Positions 37,991-46,142 of a stretch of DNA of 64,000 nucleotides are shown piece after piece. How positions within the stretch are numbered: position 1 is the first letter of the stretch; each line of letters opens with the position of its first letter. Origin of the DNA: Formosa sp. GTDB taxonomy: Bacteria > Bacteroidota > Bacteroidia > Flavobacteriales > Flavobacteriaceae. A program made the position numbers and the translations under genes. The DNA is taken from NCBI GenBank assembly GCA_018673215.1, contig JABHDE010000052.1:1-64000 (forward strand), written 5' to 3'. Under the pieces are notes generated by a model. It saw only the letters and a program-made list of their open reading frames with translations. It was not told the origin of the DNA and searched no databases.

Positions 37991-38935
37991 ATGCTGAATA
38001 GAAGACATATTCGAACCAAAGTAATGCAAGTTATCTATGCCCTCAAAAGATCTGAGGAGATGAACTTGACTTCTGAAGAAAAATTTCTCAACCTGAGTAT
38101 GGATAGTATGTATGAGCTTTATTTACTAATGTTATCTTTATTGATTAAAGTACATGAAAAAGCAAAAGATCAGCAAGAAAAATCTCAACAAAAACACCTT
38201 TTAACTTCTGAGGATTTAAATCCCAACATGAAGTTTATTAAAAACGCATTACTAGTTCAATTAACTGAAAATCAAATCTTAAAAAACACCATTGAACGTC
38301 ATAAAGTCAATAACTGGGAGTTGGACAACGAGTATATAGTAGTGATTTTCAGAGCCATTCTAGAGAGCGACCTCTTTGCAAAATACATGTCCTCAGAATC
38401 TACTACCTATAATAAAGACCGTCAGTTTATAGTAGATTTATTCAAAGAAGTCATTGCACCAAATGAAAAATTATATAATTATTTAGAAGACAGAAACCTT
38501 ACGTGGATTGATGATTTGCCAGTGGTAAATACGGCTTTGGTGAAGCTCTTAAACAAATCTAAGGAAAATAATAATGAACATTATTTTACTCCAAAGTTGT
38601 TTAAAGATAAAGAAGATAAAGATTTTGGCTTGAGTTTATTAAAGAATACGATTAAAAATTTAGAACCATATACAGAAGAAATCAGTTTAAAAACTAAAAA
38701 TTGGGACAAGGATCGTATAGCAGATATTGATTTTGTTTTACTTCAGATGGCTATCTGTGAATTTCATGAATTTCCATCCATTCCAACAAAAGTTTCAATC
38801 AATGAATATATAGAAATTGCCAAAGAATATTCAACTCCAAAGAGTAATGTCTTTATAAATGGAGTTTTAGATAAAATTGTAAAAGAGCATATCGAAAATA
38901 ATACCTTAAATAAGATAGGACGTGGATTAATGTAA
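37991..38935 (+). CDS. nusB: transcription antitermination protein NusB (long form)
   Basis: A 314-residue protein whose C-terminal ~140 residues are the NusB RNA-binding fold (WDKDRIADIDFVLLQMAICEFHEFPSIPTKVSINEYIEIAKEY...FINGVLDKI). The N-terminal ~170 residues begin MLNRRHIRTKVMQVIYALKRSEE and form an extra helical part found in Bacteroidota NusB. NusB acts with NusE (S10) on boxA in rRNA antitermination. It leads the DUF1573-yajC genes. Confidence 0.95.
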   Translation: MLNRRHIRTKVMQVIYALKRSEEMNLTSEEKFLNLSMDSMYELYLLMLSLLIKVHEKAKDQQEKSQQKHLLTSEDLNPNMKFIKNALLVQLTENQILKNTIERHKVNNWELDNEYIVVIFRAILESDLFAKYMSSESTTYNKDRQFIVDLFKEVIAPNEKLYNYLEDRNLTWIDDLPVVNTALVKLLNKSKENNNEHYFTPKLFKDKEDKDFGLSLLKNTIKNLEPYTEEISLKTKNWDKDRIADIDFVLLQMAICEFHEFPSIPTKVSINEYIEIAKEYSTPKSNVFINGVLDKIVKEHIENNTLNKIGRGLM

Positions 38936-39003
38936 ATTTTTATTACATTTATACCCTTGTTTTTTACAATACACTTTAAATTATTAACCATTAAAAATAA
39001 ATC

Positions 39004-39498
39004 ATGAAAAAATTAATTTTATCCTTAACTTTAGTTAGTCTTGTTGTTTTCACTTCATGTAAAGAAAATGCAGCAGAAAAAATAAATCAAGAAAATGTTG
39101 AAAAAGCTGCTGAAAGAGATGCTCAAGCCATTGTTTTTCCAAACATCACATTTGATAAAACAGAGCACGATTTTGGTCAAATCATGAATGGTACACCAGT
39201 GGAAACTGTATTTTCATATACAAATTCAGGTAAATCTCCTTTGGTAGTTACAGATATTAAAAGTACTTGTGGATGTACTGTTCCTCAAGGATGGAATAGA
39301 GAGCCACTAATGCCAGGAGCATCGTCTCAGTTTAGTGTGAAGTTTAACGGAAAAGGTGCTAACAAAGTTTCCAAAACAATCACGATGACGACCAACACCG
39401 AAAAAGGAAAAGAGCAAGTAAGAATTTCGGCGTTTATCGTTCCTGATCCAAACGCAGCTGTAAAAACTCCTCCAAACAAATCACTTAACGTACAATAA
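39004..39498 (+). CDS. DUF1573 lipoprotein
   Basis: A 164-residue lipoprotein (signal LILSLTLVSLVVFTSC, Cys20 as lipid anchor), then an Ig-like DUF1573 domain: FDKTEHDFGQIMNGTPVETVFSYTNSGKSPLVV and KSTCGCTVPQGW. Its function is unknown; such domains are common in the Bacteroidota periplasm and recur between nusB and yajC. Confidence 0.9.
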   Translation: MKKLILSLTLVSLVVFTSCKENAAEKINQENVEKAAERDAQAIVFPNITFDKTEHDFGQIMNGTPVETVFSYTNSGKSPLVVTDIKSTCGCTVPQGWNREPLMPGASSQFSVKFNGKGANKVSKTITMTTNTEKGKEQVRISAFIVPDPNAAVKTPPNKSLNVQ

Positions 39499-39518
39499 CA
39501 AACACACAATAAAAAGAT

Positions 39519-39812
39519 ATGGAAGGTTTTAGTCAGTATACTCCCTTTATTTTGATGGCCGTAGTAGTTTATTTCTTTATGATCGCACCTCAAATGAAGC
39601 GTGCCAAAAAAGAAAAAGCATTTTCTGCATCACTCAAAAAAGGAAACAAAGTTATTACCATTAGTGGAATGCATGGGAAGATAGCCGAATTGAACGAAAA
39701 AGACAATTCATGTGTGATTGAAACTTTGGCTGGTAAAATTAAATTTGACCGTTCTGCCATCTCGATGGAAAAGAGTGAAAAGCTTAATTCTCCCCCACCA
39801 GTTAAAAAATAA
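39519..39812 (+). CDS. yajC: preprotein translocase subunit YajC
   Basis: A 97-residue Sec accessory protein with one membrane helix (residues 6-22, FILMAVVVYFFMIAPQM), then the conserved KRAKKEKAFSASLKKGNKVITISGMHGKIAEL. It works with SecDF. It is followed by a perfect bidirectional terminator. Confidence 0.95.
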   Translation: MEGFSQYTPFILMAVVVYFFMIAPQMKRAKKEKAFSASLKKGNKVITISGMHGKIAELNEKDNSCVIETLAGKIKFDRSAISMEKSEKLNSPPPVKK

Positions 39813-39820
39813 TATTCAAT

Positions 39821-39850
39821 AAAAAAGCCGCTAAATTTAGCGGCTTTTTT
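39821..39850. terminator. bidirectional Rho-independent terminator
   Basis: AAAAAAGCCGCTAAA (39821-39835) and TTTAGCGGCTTTTTT (39836-39850) form a perfect 30-base palindrome with A and T tracts, so it can end yajC (plus) and pepT (minus). Confidence 0.9.
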
Positions 39851-41091
39851 TATAAATAACGTTTCTGAGTTCGCTCGGCTATTTTACAAATTACTTCAGT
39901 AGCGCTTAAAATACTTTCTAAAGGTACATACTCGTAACGGCCATGGAAGTTGTGCCCACCTGCAAATATATTTGGGCAGGGAAGTCCCATAAAACTCAAT
40001 TGTGAGCCGTCCGTTCCTCCTCTAATAGGCTTAATTAATGGTTGGATGTTTAGTGCTTTCATAGCGTCTTCTGCGATGTCAATAATATGCATTACTGGCA
40101 CTACCATTTCTTTCATATTATAATACTGATTCTTAATTTCGATTTCAAAAACAGTGCTTCCTAAGTTTGTGTTTAGTTTTTTTACCAAGTCAATCAAGTG
40201 TTGTTTTCTATCTTCAAATTTTTCCCGATCGTGATCTCTCACTATGTATTGTAAAACCGTGTCCTCGACCTTGCCTTCCATGTTGTGTAAGTGATAAAAC
40301 CCTTCGTAACCCTCCGTTTGTTCTGGAGTTTCTGCTTTTGGAAGCGCTTCTATAAACTTAGACGCATAATACATAGAATTGATCATTTTCCCTTTCGCAT
40401 AACCCGGATGTACAATTTTCCCTTTTACTTTGATAACGGCAGATGCAGCATTGAAATTCTCGTATTCAAGCTCTCCAATTTGACTGCCGTCCATTGTGTA
40501 AGCCCAATCAGCTCCAAATTTTTTCACATCAAATTTATGCGCTCCACGTCCAATTTCTTCATCAGGGGTAAAGCCAACTTTAATGGTTCCGTGTTTAATT
40601 TCTGGATGCTGAATAAGGTACTCCATCGCACTCACAATTTCACAAACTCCTGCTTTGTCATCAGCACCCAAAAGCGTTCTGCCATCTGTGGTGATTAAGG
40701 TTTGTCCTTTGTATAATAAGAGATCTTCAAAATAATCAGGCGATAAAACGATGTTTTCTGACTCGTTTAAAACAATATCAGATCCATCATAATTTTCAAT
40801 GATTTGAGGATCCACATTCTTGGCTGTAAAATCTGGTGAAGTATCAAAATGAGATACAAATCCGATCACTGGCACTTTGTGTTCCACATTGGAAGGCAAG
40901 GTCGCCATGATGTAAGCATTTTCGTCAATAGATACATCCTGCATCCCAATCGATTTGAGTTCGTCCGCTAGTTTATTTGCCAAGACCCATTGCTTTTCAG
41001 TACTCGGAGTTGATGTGGAATTCGGATCGCTCTCAGTATCAATTTTTACGTAGCTTATAAAGCGTTCCAAAATGTGATTTCTATCTAACAT
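39850..41091 (-). CDS. pepT: peptidase T (tripeptide aminopeptidase)
   Basis: A two-zinc M20B aminopeptidase releasing N-terminal residues from tripeptides. Metal and catalytic residues: HFDTSPD, GADDKAG (bridging Asp), DEEIGRGA (general base and metal Glu), and the late His in [13 protein letters not shown]. The frame is open to 41139, but [21 protein letters not shown] (ATG 41091) is the normal start, giving 413 residues. Confidence 0.94.
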   Translation of the reverse strand: MLDRNHILERFISYVKIDTESDPNSTSTPSTEKQWVLANKLADELKSIGMQDVSIDENAYIMATLPSNVEHKVPVIGFVSHFDTSPDFTAKNVDPQIIENYDGSDIVLNESENIVLSPDYFEDLLLYKGQTLITTDGRTLLGADDKAGVCEIVSAMEYLIQHPEIKHGTIKVGFTPDEEIGRGAHKFDVKKFGADWAYTMDGSQIGELEYENFNAASAVIKVKGKIVHPGYAKGKMINSMYYASKFIEALPKAETPEQTEGYEGFYHLHNMEGKVEDTVLQYIVRDHDREKFEDRKQHLIDLVKKLNTNLGSTVFEIEIKNQYYNMKEMVVPVMHIIDIAEDAMKALNIQPLIKPIRGGTDGSQLSFMGLPCPNIFAGGHNFHGRYEYVPLESILSATEVICKIAERTQKRYL

Positions 41092-41178
41092 ATAGTTTTG
41101 TCTTTGGTCAAAAATAATTAACCCTGACTTCAAACACAAGAGTTCGCTTGCTTTCTTTTATATTGTGTCTATTTAATG

Positions 41179-41186
41179 TATTTTTG
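41179..41186 (+). promoter_or_regulatory. -7 promoter box for pyrD
   Basis: TATTTTTG, 17 bases before ATG 41204. Possible TTG elements upstream are at 13- and 28-base spacing, neither ideal. Confidence 0.4.
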
Positions 41187-41203
41187 CATCCAAATTACGC
41201 TTC

Positions 41204-42247
41204 ATGTACAAATCGATTATCCGTCCTATTCTTTTTAAATTTGATCCTGAAGTCGTTCATTATTTCACCTTTGATGCTATCAAGCTCTTATGTAAAATCC
41301 CTGGAATACCTTTTTTAATTCGACGACTTTTTCAAGTAAATCACCCAGGATTGGAACGTGAATTGTTCGGCCTAAGATTTAAAAACCCAGTTGGGCTTGC
41401 AGCCGGATTTGATAAGAATGCCTTGTTATATAATGAACTAGCAAACTTTGGATTTGGATTTATCGAAATTGGTACAGTTACTCCAAAACCTCAAGAAGGT
41501 AATCCAAAAAAACGTTTGTTTAGACTGCAATCGGATAAAGGAATTATCAACAGAATGGGCTTCAATAATGCAGGTTTAGAAGCGGCAATTGTTCAATTAA
41601 AAAAGAACAAAAAACAACTCATTATTGGAGGGAATATTGGGAAAAATACCCAAACCCCTACAGAAGCATATACGGCTGATTACTTAGAATGTTTTAAAGC
41701 GCTACACCCTTATGTAGATTATTTTGTTTTGAATGTAAGTTGTCCAAACGTTGGAAGTCATGCCAAATTAAATGACAAGGATTATTTAGAGGAATTGATT
41801 AAAGCGGTCCAAGATTTAAACGCAACATTCACCAAATCAAAACCAATTCTTTTAAAGATTGCACCGGATTTGAACGACACTCAATTGGATGAAATTATAG
41901 AGCTGGTATCGGCAACCAAATTAGAAGGAGTCATTGCTTCAAACACCTCTACTTCAAGAGAGAACCTTAAAACCGATGTTGAGAGGTTAGAAGCCATTGG
42001 AAATGGCGGTGTCAGTGGGCAACCCATCAAAGAAAAAAGCACTCAAGTCATTAAATATTTGTCTGAGAAAAGTCACAAAGCATTTCCTATTATTGGAGTA
42101 GGAGGGATTCATTCAGCACAAGATGCTTTGGAAAAAATTGCTGCAGGAGCCGATTTGGTTCAGATTTATACAGGCTTCATTTACGAAGGCCCAACACTCG
42201 TCAAACGTATTAATAAGGCAATTTTGAAATCATCTTTTAAAAATTAG
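41204..42247 (+). CDS. pyrD: quinone-dependent dihydroorotate dehydrogenase
   Basis: Class 2 (membrane-associated) DHODH of pyrimidine synthesis, 347 residues. It has an N-terminal membrane-binding helix region ([26 protein letters not shown]), [10 protein letters not shown] for [22 protein letters not shown], and a C-terminal GVGGI...[16 protein letters not shown]. The catalytic base position reads NVSCPNVG with Cys180, whereas well-studied class 2 enzymes have Ser there. lysE-like follows directly. Confidence 0.94.
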   Translation: MYKSIIRPILFKFDPEVVHYFTFDAIKLLCKIPGIPFLIRRLFQVNHPGLERELFGLRFKNPVGLAAGFDKNALLYNELANFGFGFIEIGTVTPKPQEGNPKKRLFRLQSDKGIINRMGFNNAGLEAAIVQLKKNKKQLIIGGNIGKNTQTPTEAYTADYLECFKALHPYVDYFVLNVSCPNVGSHAKLNDKDYLEELIKAVQDLNATFTKSKPILLKIAPDLNDTQLDEIIELVSATKLEGVIASNTSTSRENLKTDVERLEAIGNGGVSGQPIKEKSTQVIKYLSEKSHKAFPIIGVGGIHSAQDALEKIAAGADLVQIYTGFIYEGPTLVKRINKAILKSSFKN

Positions 42248-42248
42248 T

Positions 42249-42869
42249 TTGGATACTGAAATTCTCATTTCCTTTATAATTGCCACAGTGACTTTGGCAC
42301 TTTCACCTGGTCCAGATAATATTTTTGTACTTATTCAGAGCATGACTTATGGCAAAAAACAAGGGATGGCCATTGTTTGCGGACTGATTTCGGGTTGTAT
42401 CATCCACACTAGCTTAGTTGCTTTTGGGTTATCTACCTTTATAAAATCAAATTCAGAATTGCTATTTATTTTAAAACTATTAGGAGCAGGGTATATGCTC
42501 TATTTAGCCTACTGCGTTATCATATCATCGGCGGTCATAAACACCAACACTGTCCCTAAAAGCAAATCTGTGGGAGCCTTATTTAAGCAGGGTTTTATTA
42601 TGAATGTAATCAATCCAAAAGTCTCCATTTTTTTTATGGCCTTTTTCCCCGCTTTTTTATACAGTAAAACCCAATCTTTAGTGGTTCAGTTTTATTCCCT
42701 TGGATTTTTGTTTATGACAACCTCCTTTGTAATCTTTTCGACGCTTGTCTTTTTCTCAAGTTCCGTCGGCTCAATTTTAAAATCAAACAAACGTTTTGGA
42801 GTAGTATTAAAATGGGCGCAGATTACCGTTTTTTTAGGAATTGCAATTTTTATATTAATCACACAGTAG
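42249..42869 (+). CDS. LysE-family amino acid exporter (TTG start)
   Basis: A 206-residue membrane protein with about six hydrophobic segments. LALSPGPDNIFVLIQSMTYGKKQGMAIVCG is the RhtB/LysE signature. It starts at TTG 42249, one base after the pyrD stop; no ATG is available before the conserved DTEILISFIIATVTLALSPGP. It exports amino acids or similar metabolites; the substrate is unknown. Confidence 0.88.
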   Translation: MDTEILISFIIATVTLALSPGPDNIFVLIQSMTYGKKQGMAIVCGLISGCIIHTSLVAFGLSTFIKSNSELLFILKLLGAGYMLYLAYCVIISSAVINTNTVPKSKSVGALFKQGFIMNVINPKVSIFFMAFFPAFLYSKTQSLVVQFYSLGFLFMTTSFVIFSTLVFFSSSVGSILKSNKRFGVVLKWAQITVFLGIAIFILITQ

Positions 42870-42889
42870 CTTCAACCATAAATCATAAG

Positions 42890-43132
42890 ATGGAAAAAAT
42901 TAAACTTATTTGGGATTTCAGAGGTCCCGCAAGTCCTCAAACAGCGGCACATTTTAAGATCCACTTATTAGAGTTTTTTGCGTCCGAAAAATTACAGCTT
43001 ATTGAATCGGGGGTGGAATCCGTTAATGAAATGTACCACTTTACCTATGCCATTATTGATAAACAGAATTTAGATACAATTAAAACAGCATTAAAACCCA
43101 CCAGAGGTCAGCGTATCAAAACAGACGGTTAG
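42890..43132 (+). CDS. conserved small protein, unknown function
   Basis: An 80-residue soluble protein (MEKIKLIWDFRGPASPQTAAHFKIHLLEF...). The frame extends upstream into the LysE-family gene, but that part (MGADYRFFRNCNF...) is the out-of-frame exporter sequence, and ATG 42890 starts a well-formed protein. The alternating hydrophobic pattern suggests a small alpha/beta fold. I do not recognise a family. It is probably co-transcribed with pyrD and lysE-like. Confidence 0.75.
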   Translation: MEKIKLIWDFRGPASPQTAAHFKIHLLEFFASEKLQLIESGVESVNEMYHFTYAIIDKQNLDTIKTALKPTRGQRIKTDG

Positions 43133-43137
43133 GAGTT

Positions 43138-44115
43138 TTATTTATAGGTTTCTAAAAGAGTGTATTGCTCTTCGATGGCTTCTTGAAATTCGACTTTCAT
43201 ATTTGCCACGAGTTCCGCCACTGAAGGCGAATCATGAATATTGGTCACACCCTGTCCAGCAGACCAAATGGTTGCCCAGGCTTTTGCTTCATTTTCATGA
43301 GGAGTGAGCTCATTTCCAAAATCGATTTTCTTTTGTTGACTGAGCATTTCTTCCGTAATTCCCATTGCTTCCATGCTAGGACGTAAAAAATTTGCTGCCA
43401 CTCCAGAAATTGCAGCGGTATAAACCACATCATTAGCACCACTCGAAATGATCATATCTCTATATTCTTTAGGCGCTTTACTTTCTTTGGTATTGATAAA
43501 CCGAGTTCCCATATAGGCAACGTCGGCTCCCATTTGCATGGCAGAGGCGATGTCACGACCGTTACTAATACAACCTGATAATATTACGGTTTTCTTAAAA
43601 AAGCTTTTAATTTCAGCCACTAAGGGCATAGGGTTTAAAGTTCCCGCATGACCTCCTGCGCCTGCAGCAACCACAATCAGTCCATCCACATTAGCTTCTG
43701 CCGCTTTCTCGGCATGGCGTTTTTTAATCACATCGTGGAAGACCAAACCTCCATAACTGTGGATCGCATCGACCAATTGAGGAACAGCTCCTAAGGACGT
43801 AATGATTATTGGCACTTGATGCTTTACGCAAATAGCCAAATCTGCTTGCACGCGGGGATTCGATTGGTGTACAATTAGATTTACACCATAGGGCGCGGGT
43901 TTTTTGCCTGTTTCTTTTTCGAAATCGGAGAGTGCTGTTTTAATTTCTATCAACCATTCCTCAAAGCCTTCTGTGGTGCGTTGGTTCAATGCTGGGAAGG
44001 TTCCTACAATTCCGTTTTTGCAACATTCAATGACCAGTTTTGGACCGGATATTAAAAACATTGGTGCTGCAATGGCTGGGATGGACAGTTCTTTTATAAA
44101 GGAAGGTTGACTCAT
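43138..44115 (-). CDS. nitronate monooxygenase (2-nitropropane dioxygenase family)
   Basis: A 325-residue FMN-dependent TIM-barrel enzyme that oxidises alkyl nitronates. It has PAIAAPMFLISGPKLVIECCKNGIVGTFP, VAAGAGGHAGTLNPMPLV, SGCISNGRDIASAMQMGADVAYMGTRFINTKES and ISGVAANFLRPSM. It converges on the small gene before it with a 5-base gap. Confidence 0.92.
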   Translation of the reverse strand: MSQPSFIKELSIPAIAAPMFLISGPKLVIECCKNGIVGTFPALNQRTTEGFEEWLIEIKTALSDFEKETGKKPAPYGVNLIVHQSNPRVQADLAICVKHQVPIIITSLGAVPQLVDAIHSYGGLVFHDVIKKRHAEKAAEANVDGLIVVAAGAGGHAGTLNPMPLVAEIKSFFKKTVILSGCISNGRDIASAMQMGADVAYMGTRFINTKESKAPKEYRDMIISSGANDVVYTAAISGVAANFLRPSMEAMGITEEMLSQQKKIDFGNELTPHENEAKAWATIWSAGQGVTNIHDSPSVAELVANMKVEFQEAIEEQYTLLETYK

Positions 44116-44257
44116 GGTGTGTATTTTAAAAGGTGTGAATTGTTATTAATTTGTCTTTGCAATATAAGGCTTGTAAATTAATTATTTATTTTAATTTTTA
44201 AAGTCCTCTTTGATTCAGAGTTAGATTGCAGACATCTAGGGACGTTAATATTATTAT

Positions 44258-44273
44258 AAACATAAATATGTTT
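44258..44273. promoter_or_regulatory. operator-like palindrome upstream of the GLPGLI gene
   Basis: AAACATA-AA-TATGTTT is a perfect inverted repeat with 7-bp arms, ending 14 bases before the -7 box at 44288. The position suits a repressor or activator site. AT-rich DNA gives such palindromes by chance fairly often. Confidence 0.3.
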
Positions 44274-44287
44274 GTTTAATTAAATAC

Positions 44288-44295
44288 TATATTTG
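44288..44295 (+). promoter_or_regulatory. -7 promoter box for the GLPGLI gene
   Basis: TATATTTG, a full match to TAnnTTTG, 29 bases before ATG 44325. Confidence 0.4.
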
Positions 44296-44324
44296 GATCA
44301 ACAACAAACCAAACATCCCTTTTA

Positions 44325-45149
44325 ATGAAGTCTAAAATCTTTACTATTGTCGCCCTCGCATTTGTTTTTTTAATCTCAACAAGTGTGAATGAAACACAGA
44401 CCACACAGGAATTTCAAGCGAAGGCTTATTATTTTTCAAAATCCAAAATGGATCTCGGAAATTGGGGGGCTCGACTGAGTGAAGCACAGAAAAAAGAAGT
44501 TTTTGCACGAATGAAAAACAGGTTAGAAAAAGGCTATGTTTTGTCTTTTAATAAAGAAGAATCGGTATTTACTGAAGAAGATCAATTGGATGCGATTTCA
44601 GGGGCAACGGATTCTTGGGGTAAAAATTTTGCACCTGGGAAACAGTATAAGAATGTAAAAACAAATACCCAACTTCAGCAGCAAGAATTTTATGGTAAAA
44701 AGTTTTTGGTGAAGGATGTTTTACAACCTATCGAGTGGAGTTTAGAATCTGAGACAAAAAAAATTGGAAACTATTCCTGTTTCAAAGCCACGGCCTCAAT
44801 TCCAACAAACGATTTGACATGGTATTCATTTTCATGGGATAAGTTAAGAAGCTCAAGTGCGTCCGATTCTACGGAAGTCAAAGAAGTTAAGATGACACAA
44901 ATAGAGGCGTGGTATGCACCTCAAATACCGGTACGTCACGGGCCTTTAGATTATTGGGGCCTACCAGGGTTAATTTTAGAAGTGAGTGCGGATAATACAA
45001 CCATGCTTTGTTCAAAAATTGTATTGAACCCTGATGAAATTATTGAGTTCGAAGCACCGAGTAAAGGGAAAGAAGTTTCTAAAAACGAGTACCAAAACAT
45101 CATTACAGATAAAATGAAAGAATTTCGTAACAACCGTATGAGACGCTAA
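44325..45149 (+). CDS. GLPGLI family protein
   Basis: A 274-residue exported protein with a signal peptide (residues 1-20) and the family motif in HGPLDYWGLPGLILEVS. GLPGLI proteins are a Bacteroidota-specific periplasmic or envelope family without known function, often in multiple copies next to outer-membrane receptors. Here the gene stands alone, with its own promoter and a palindrome upstream. Confidence 0.93.
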   Translation: MKSKIFTIVALAFVFLISTSVNETQTTQEFQAKAYYFSKSKMDLGNWGARLSEAQKKEVFARMKNRLEKGYVLSFNKEESVFTEEDQLDAISGATDSWGKNFAPGKQYKNVKTNTQLQQQEFYGKKFLVKDVLQPIEWSLESETKKIGNYSCFKATASIPTNDLTWYSFSWDKLRSSSASDSTEVKEVKMTQIEAWYAPQIPVRHGPLDYWGLPGLILEVSADNTTMLCSKIVLNPDEIIEFEAPSKGKEVSKNEYQNIITDKMKEFRNNRMRR

Positions 45150-45267
45150 TAGGTTCCAAAAGTCCATCTGCGATTTATTTGTTAATTATATGTTTTTTTT
45201 AATTATTAATATTGATTAAAGGTATATTTTTAGAATATCGAAAAACTAAAATTATTTTTCAACCCCA

Positions 45268-45299
45268 TTGTTCCCTACTTTAATTAATTTTTATATTTG
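45268..45299 (+). promoter_or_regulatory. promoter of the arginine operon leader
   Basis: TTG (45268-45270), 21 bases, TATATTTG (45292-45299): both Bacteroidota promoter elements at accepted spacing. The predicted start near 45305 leaves about 38 bases before the leader ORF and about 220 before the first enzyme gene. Confidence 0.6.
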
Positions 45300-45342
45300 T
45301 TTCAAATTACAAAACGATACACTAATCGTTGACAACATTTAT

Positions 45343-45438
45343 ATGGACCTACATAATTTGAAAACCTTCATTACTCCAACGGTTATTCTTTATAGCCCCG
45401 GTTTTGCACGTCCTCGTATTACGCGCCGTCGCCCTTAG
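45343..45438 (+). CDS. putative arginine(-proline) operon leader peptide
   Basis: A 31-codon ORF starting MDLHNLKTFITPTVILY and ending SPGFARPRITRRRP-stop. Five of the last nine codons are Arg (CGT, CGT, CGC, CGT, CGC) and four Pro codons lie in the peptide, three of them in the last 13 codons. It lies behind a good promoter and 86 bases before the first gene of the arginine operon, which also contains proC. This is the layout of a ribosome-attenuation leader such as trpL or hisL. It is inferred from the sequence; I know of no description for this operon. Confidence 0.6.
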   Translation: MDLHNLKTFITPTVILYSPGFARPRITRRRP

Positions 45439-45456
45439 GGTGTTTCATTAGTTTCT

Positions 45457-45511
45457 GAACTTAGGTGTGTCCGGTTCGTCTTTCAATTTCTTTTTCAACT
45501 TTTTTTCAACT
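45457..45511 (+). terminator. possible attenuator hairpin upstream of the arginine operon
   Basis: GAACT (45457-45461) pairs with GGTTC (45473-45477), and GG (45464-45465) with CC (45471-45472), with a two-base bulge and loop TGTGT. T-rich runs follow (TTTC, TTTCTTTTTC, TTTTTTTC). The stem is weak and I could not identify a convincing antiterminator, so the mechanism is unproven. Confidence 0.3.
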
Positions 45512-45524
45512 TAAATCTTATATA

Positions 45525-46142
45525 ATGGATATCATTATTGCAGATAAATCACATACAATTCACGCTCAAACTATTTGCGATGCCATCGAAGCCGCTGCAC
45601 AAGTGAGAGGTACTGGAATTGCAAAGCGTTCCATAGATTACATTATTTCTAAAATGGAATCGAGTAATGCGGTCATTGCCTTGGAGGGAGATACCTTTGC
45701 TGGCTTTTGTTATATAGAAACGTGGAGCCATGATAAATTCGTTGCCAATTCTGGACTTATTGTTCATCCTGATTTCAGAAATCAAGGCTTAGCTAAAAAA
45801 ATCAAGCAAGTCGTTTTTAATCATTCTAGAGCTAAATATCCTAACTCAAAAATATTTAGCATCACCACCGGTCTCGCCGTGATGAAACTGAATACTGCTT
45901 TGGGATATAAACCTGTTACTTTCTCAGAACTCACAGATGAGCCATCTTTTTGGAAAGGCTGTCAAACCTGTAAAAACTACGATGTCCTTCAACGCACAAC
46001 TCAAAGCATGTGTTTGTGTACAGGCATGTTATTTGACCCGACTTCCAAGCCGTTACGCACTTCTAAAAAAGTGAAAGAAAAAACATTTCTAAGACTCAAA
46101 AGTATCAAGCAAAGCTTGTTTCTAAAAAAACATAAAAAATGA
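45525..46142 (+). CDS. GNAT N-acetyltransferase, probable N-acetylglutamate synthase
   Basis: A 205-residue GNAT protein heading the arginine operon, so it probably makes N-acetylglutamate (or N-succinylglutamate), the first step. The acetyl-CoA loop is RNQGLA (residues 85-90), with SGLIVHPDF before it. Beyond the GNAT core there is a four-Cys motif, C146-x2-C149-x13-C163-x-C165 (GCQTCKNYD...MCLCTGM), and a basic Lys-rich tail. An in-frame GTG lies at 45465, but ATG 45525 starts the conserved fold. It overlaps argG by 4 bases. Confidence 0.85.
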   Translation: MDIIIADKSHTIHAQTICDAIEAAAQVRGTGIAKRSIDYIISKMESSNAVIALEGDTFAGFCYIETWSHDKFVANSGLIVHPDFRNQGLAKKIKQVVFNHSRAKYPNSKIFSITTGLAVMKLNTALGYKPVTFSELTDEPSFWKGCQTCKNYDVLQRTTQSMCLCTGMLFDPTSKPLRTSKKVKEKTFLRLKSIKQSLFLKKHKK

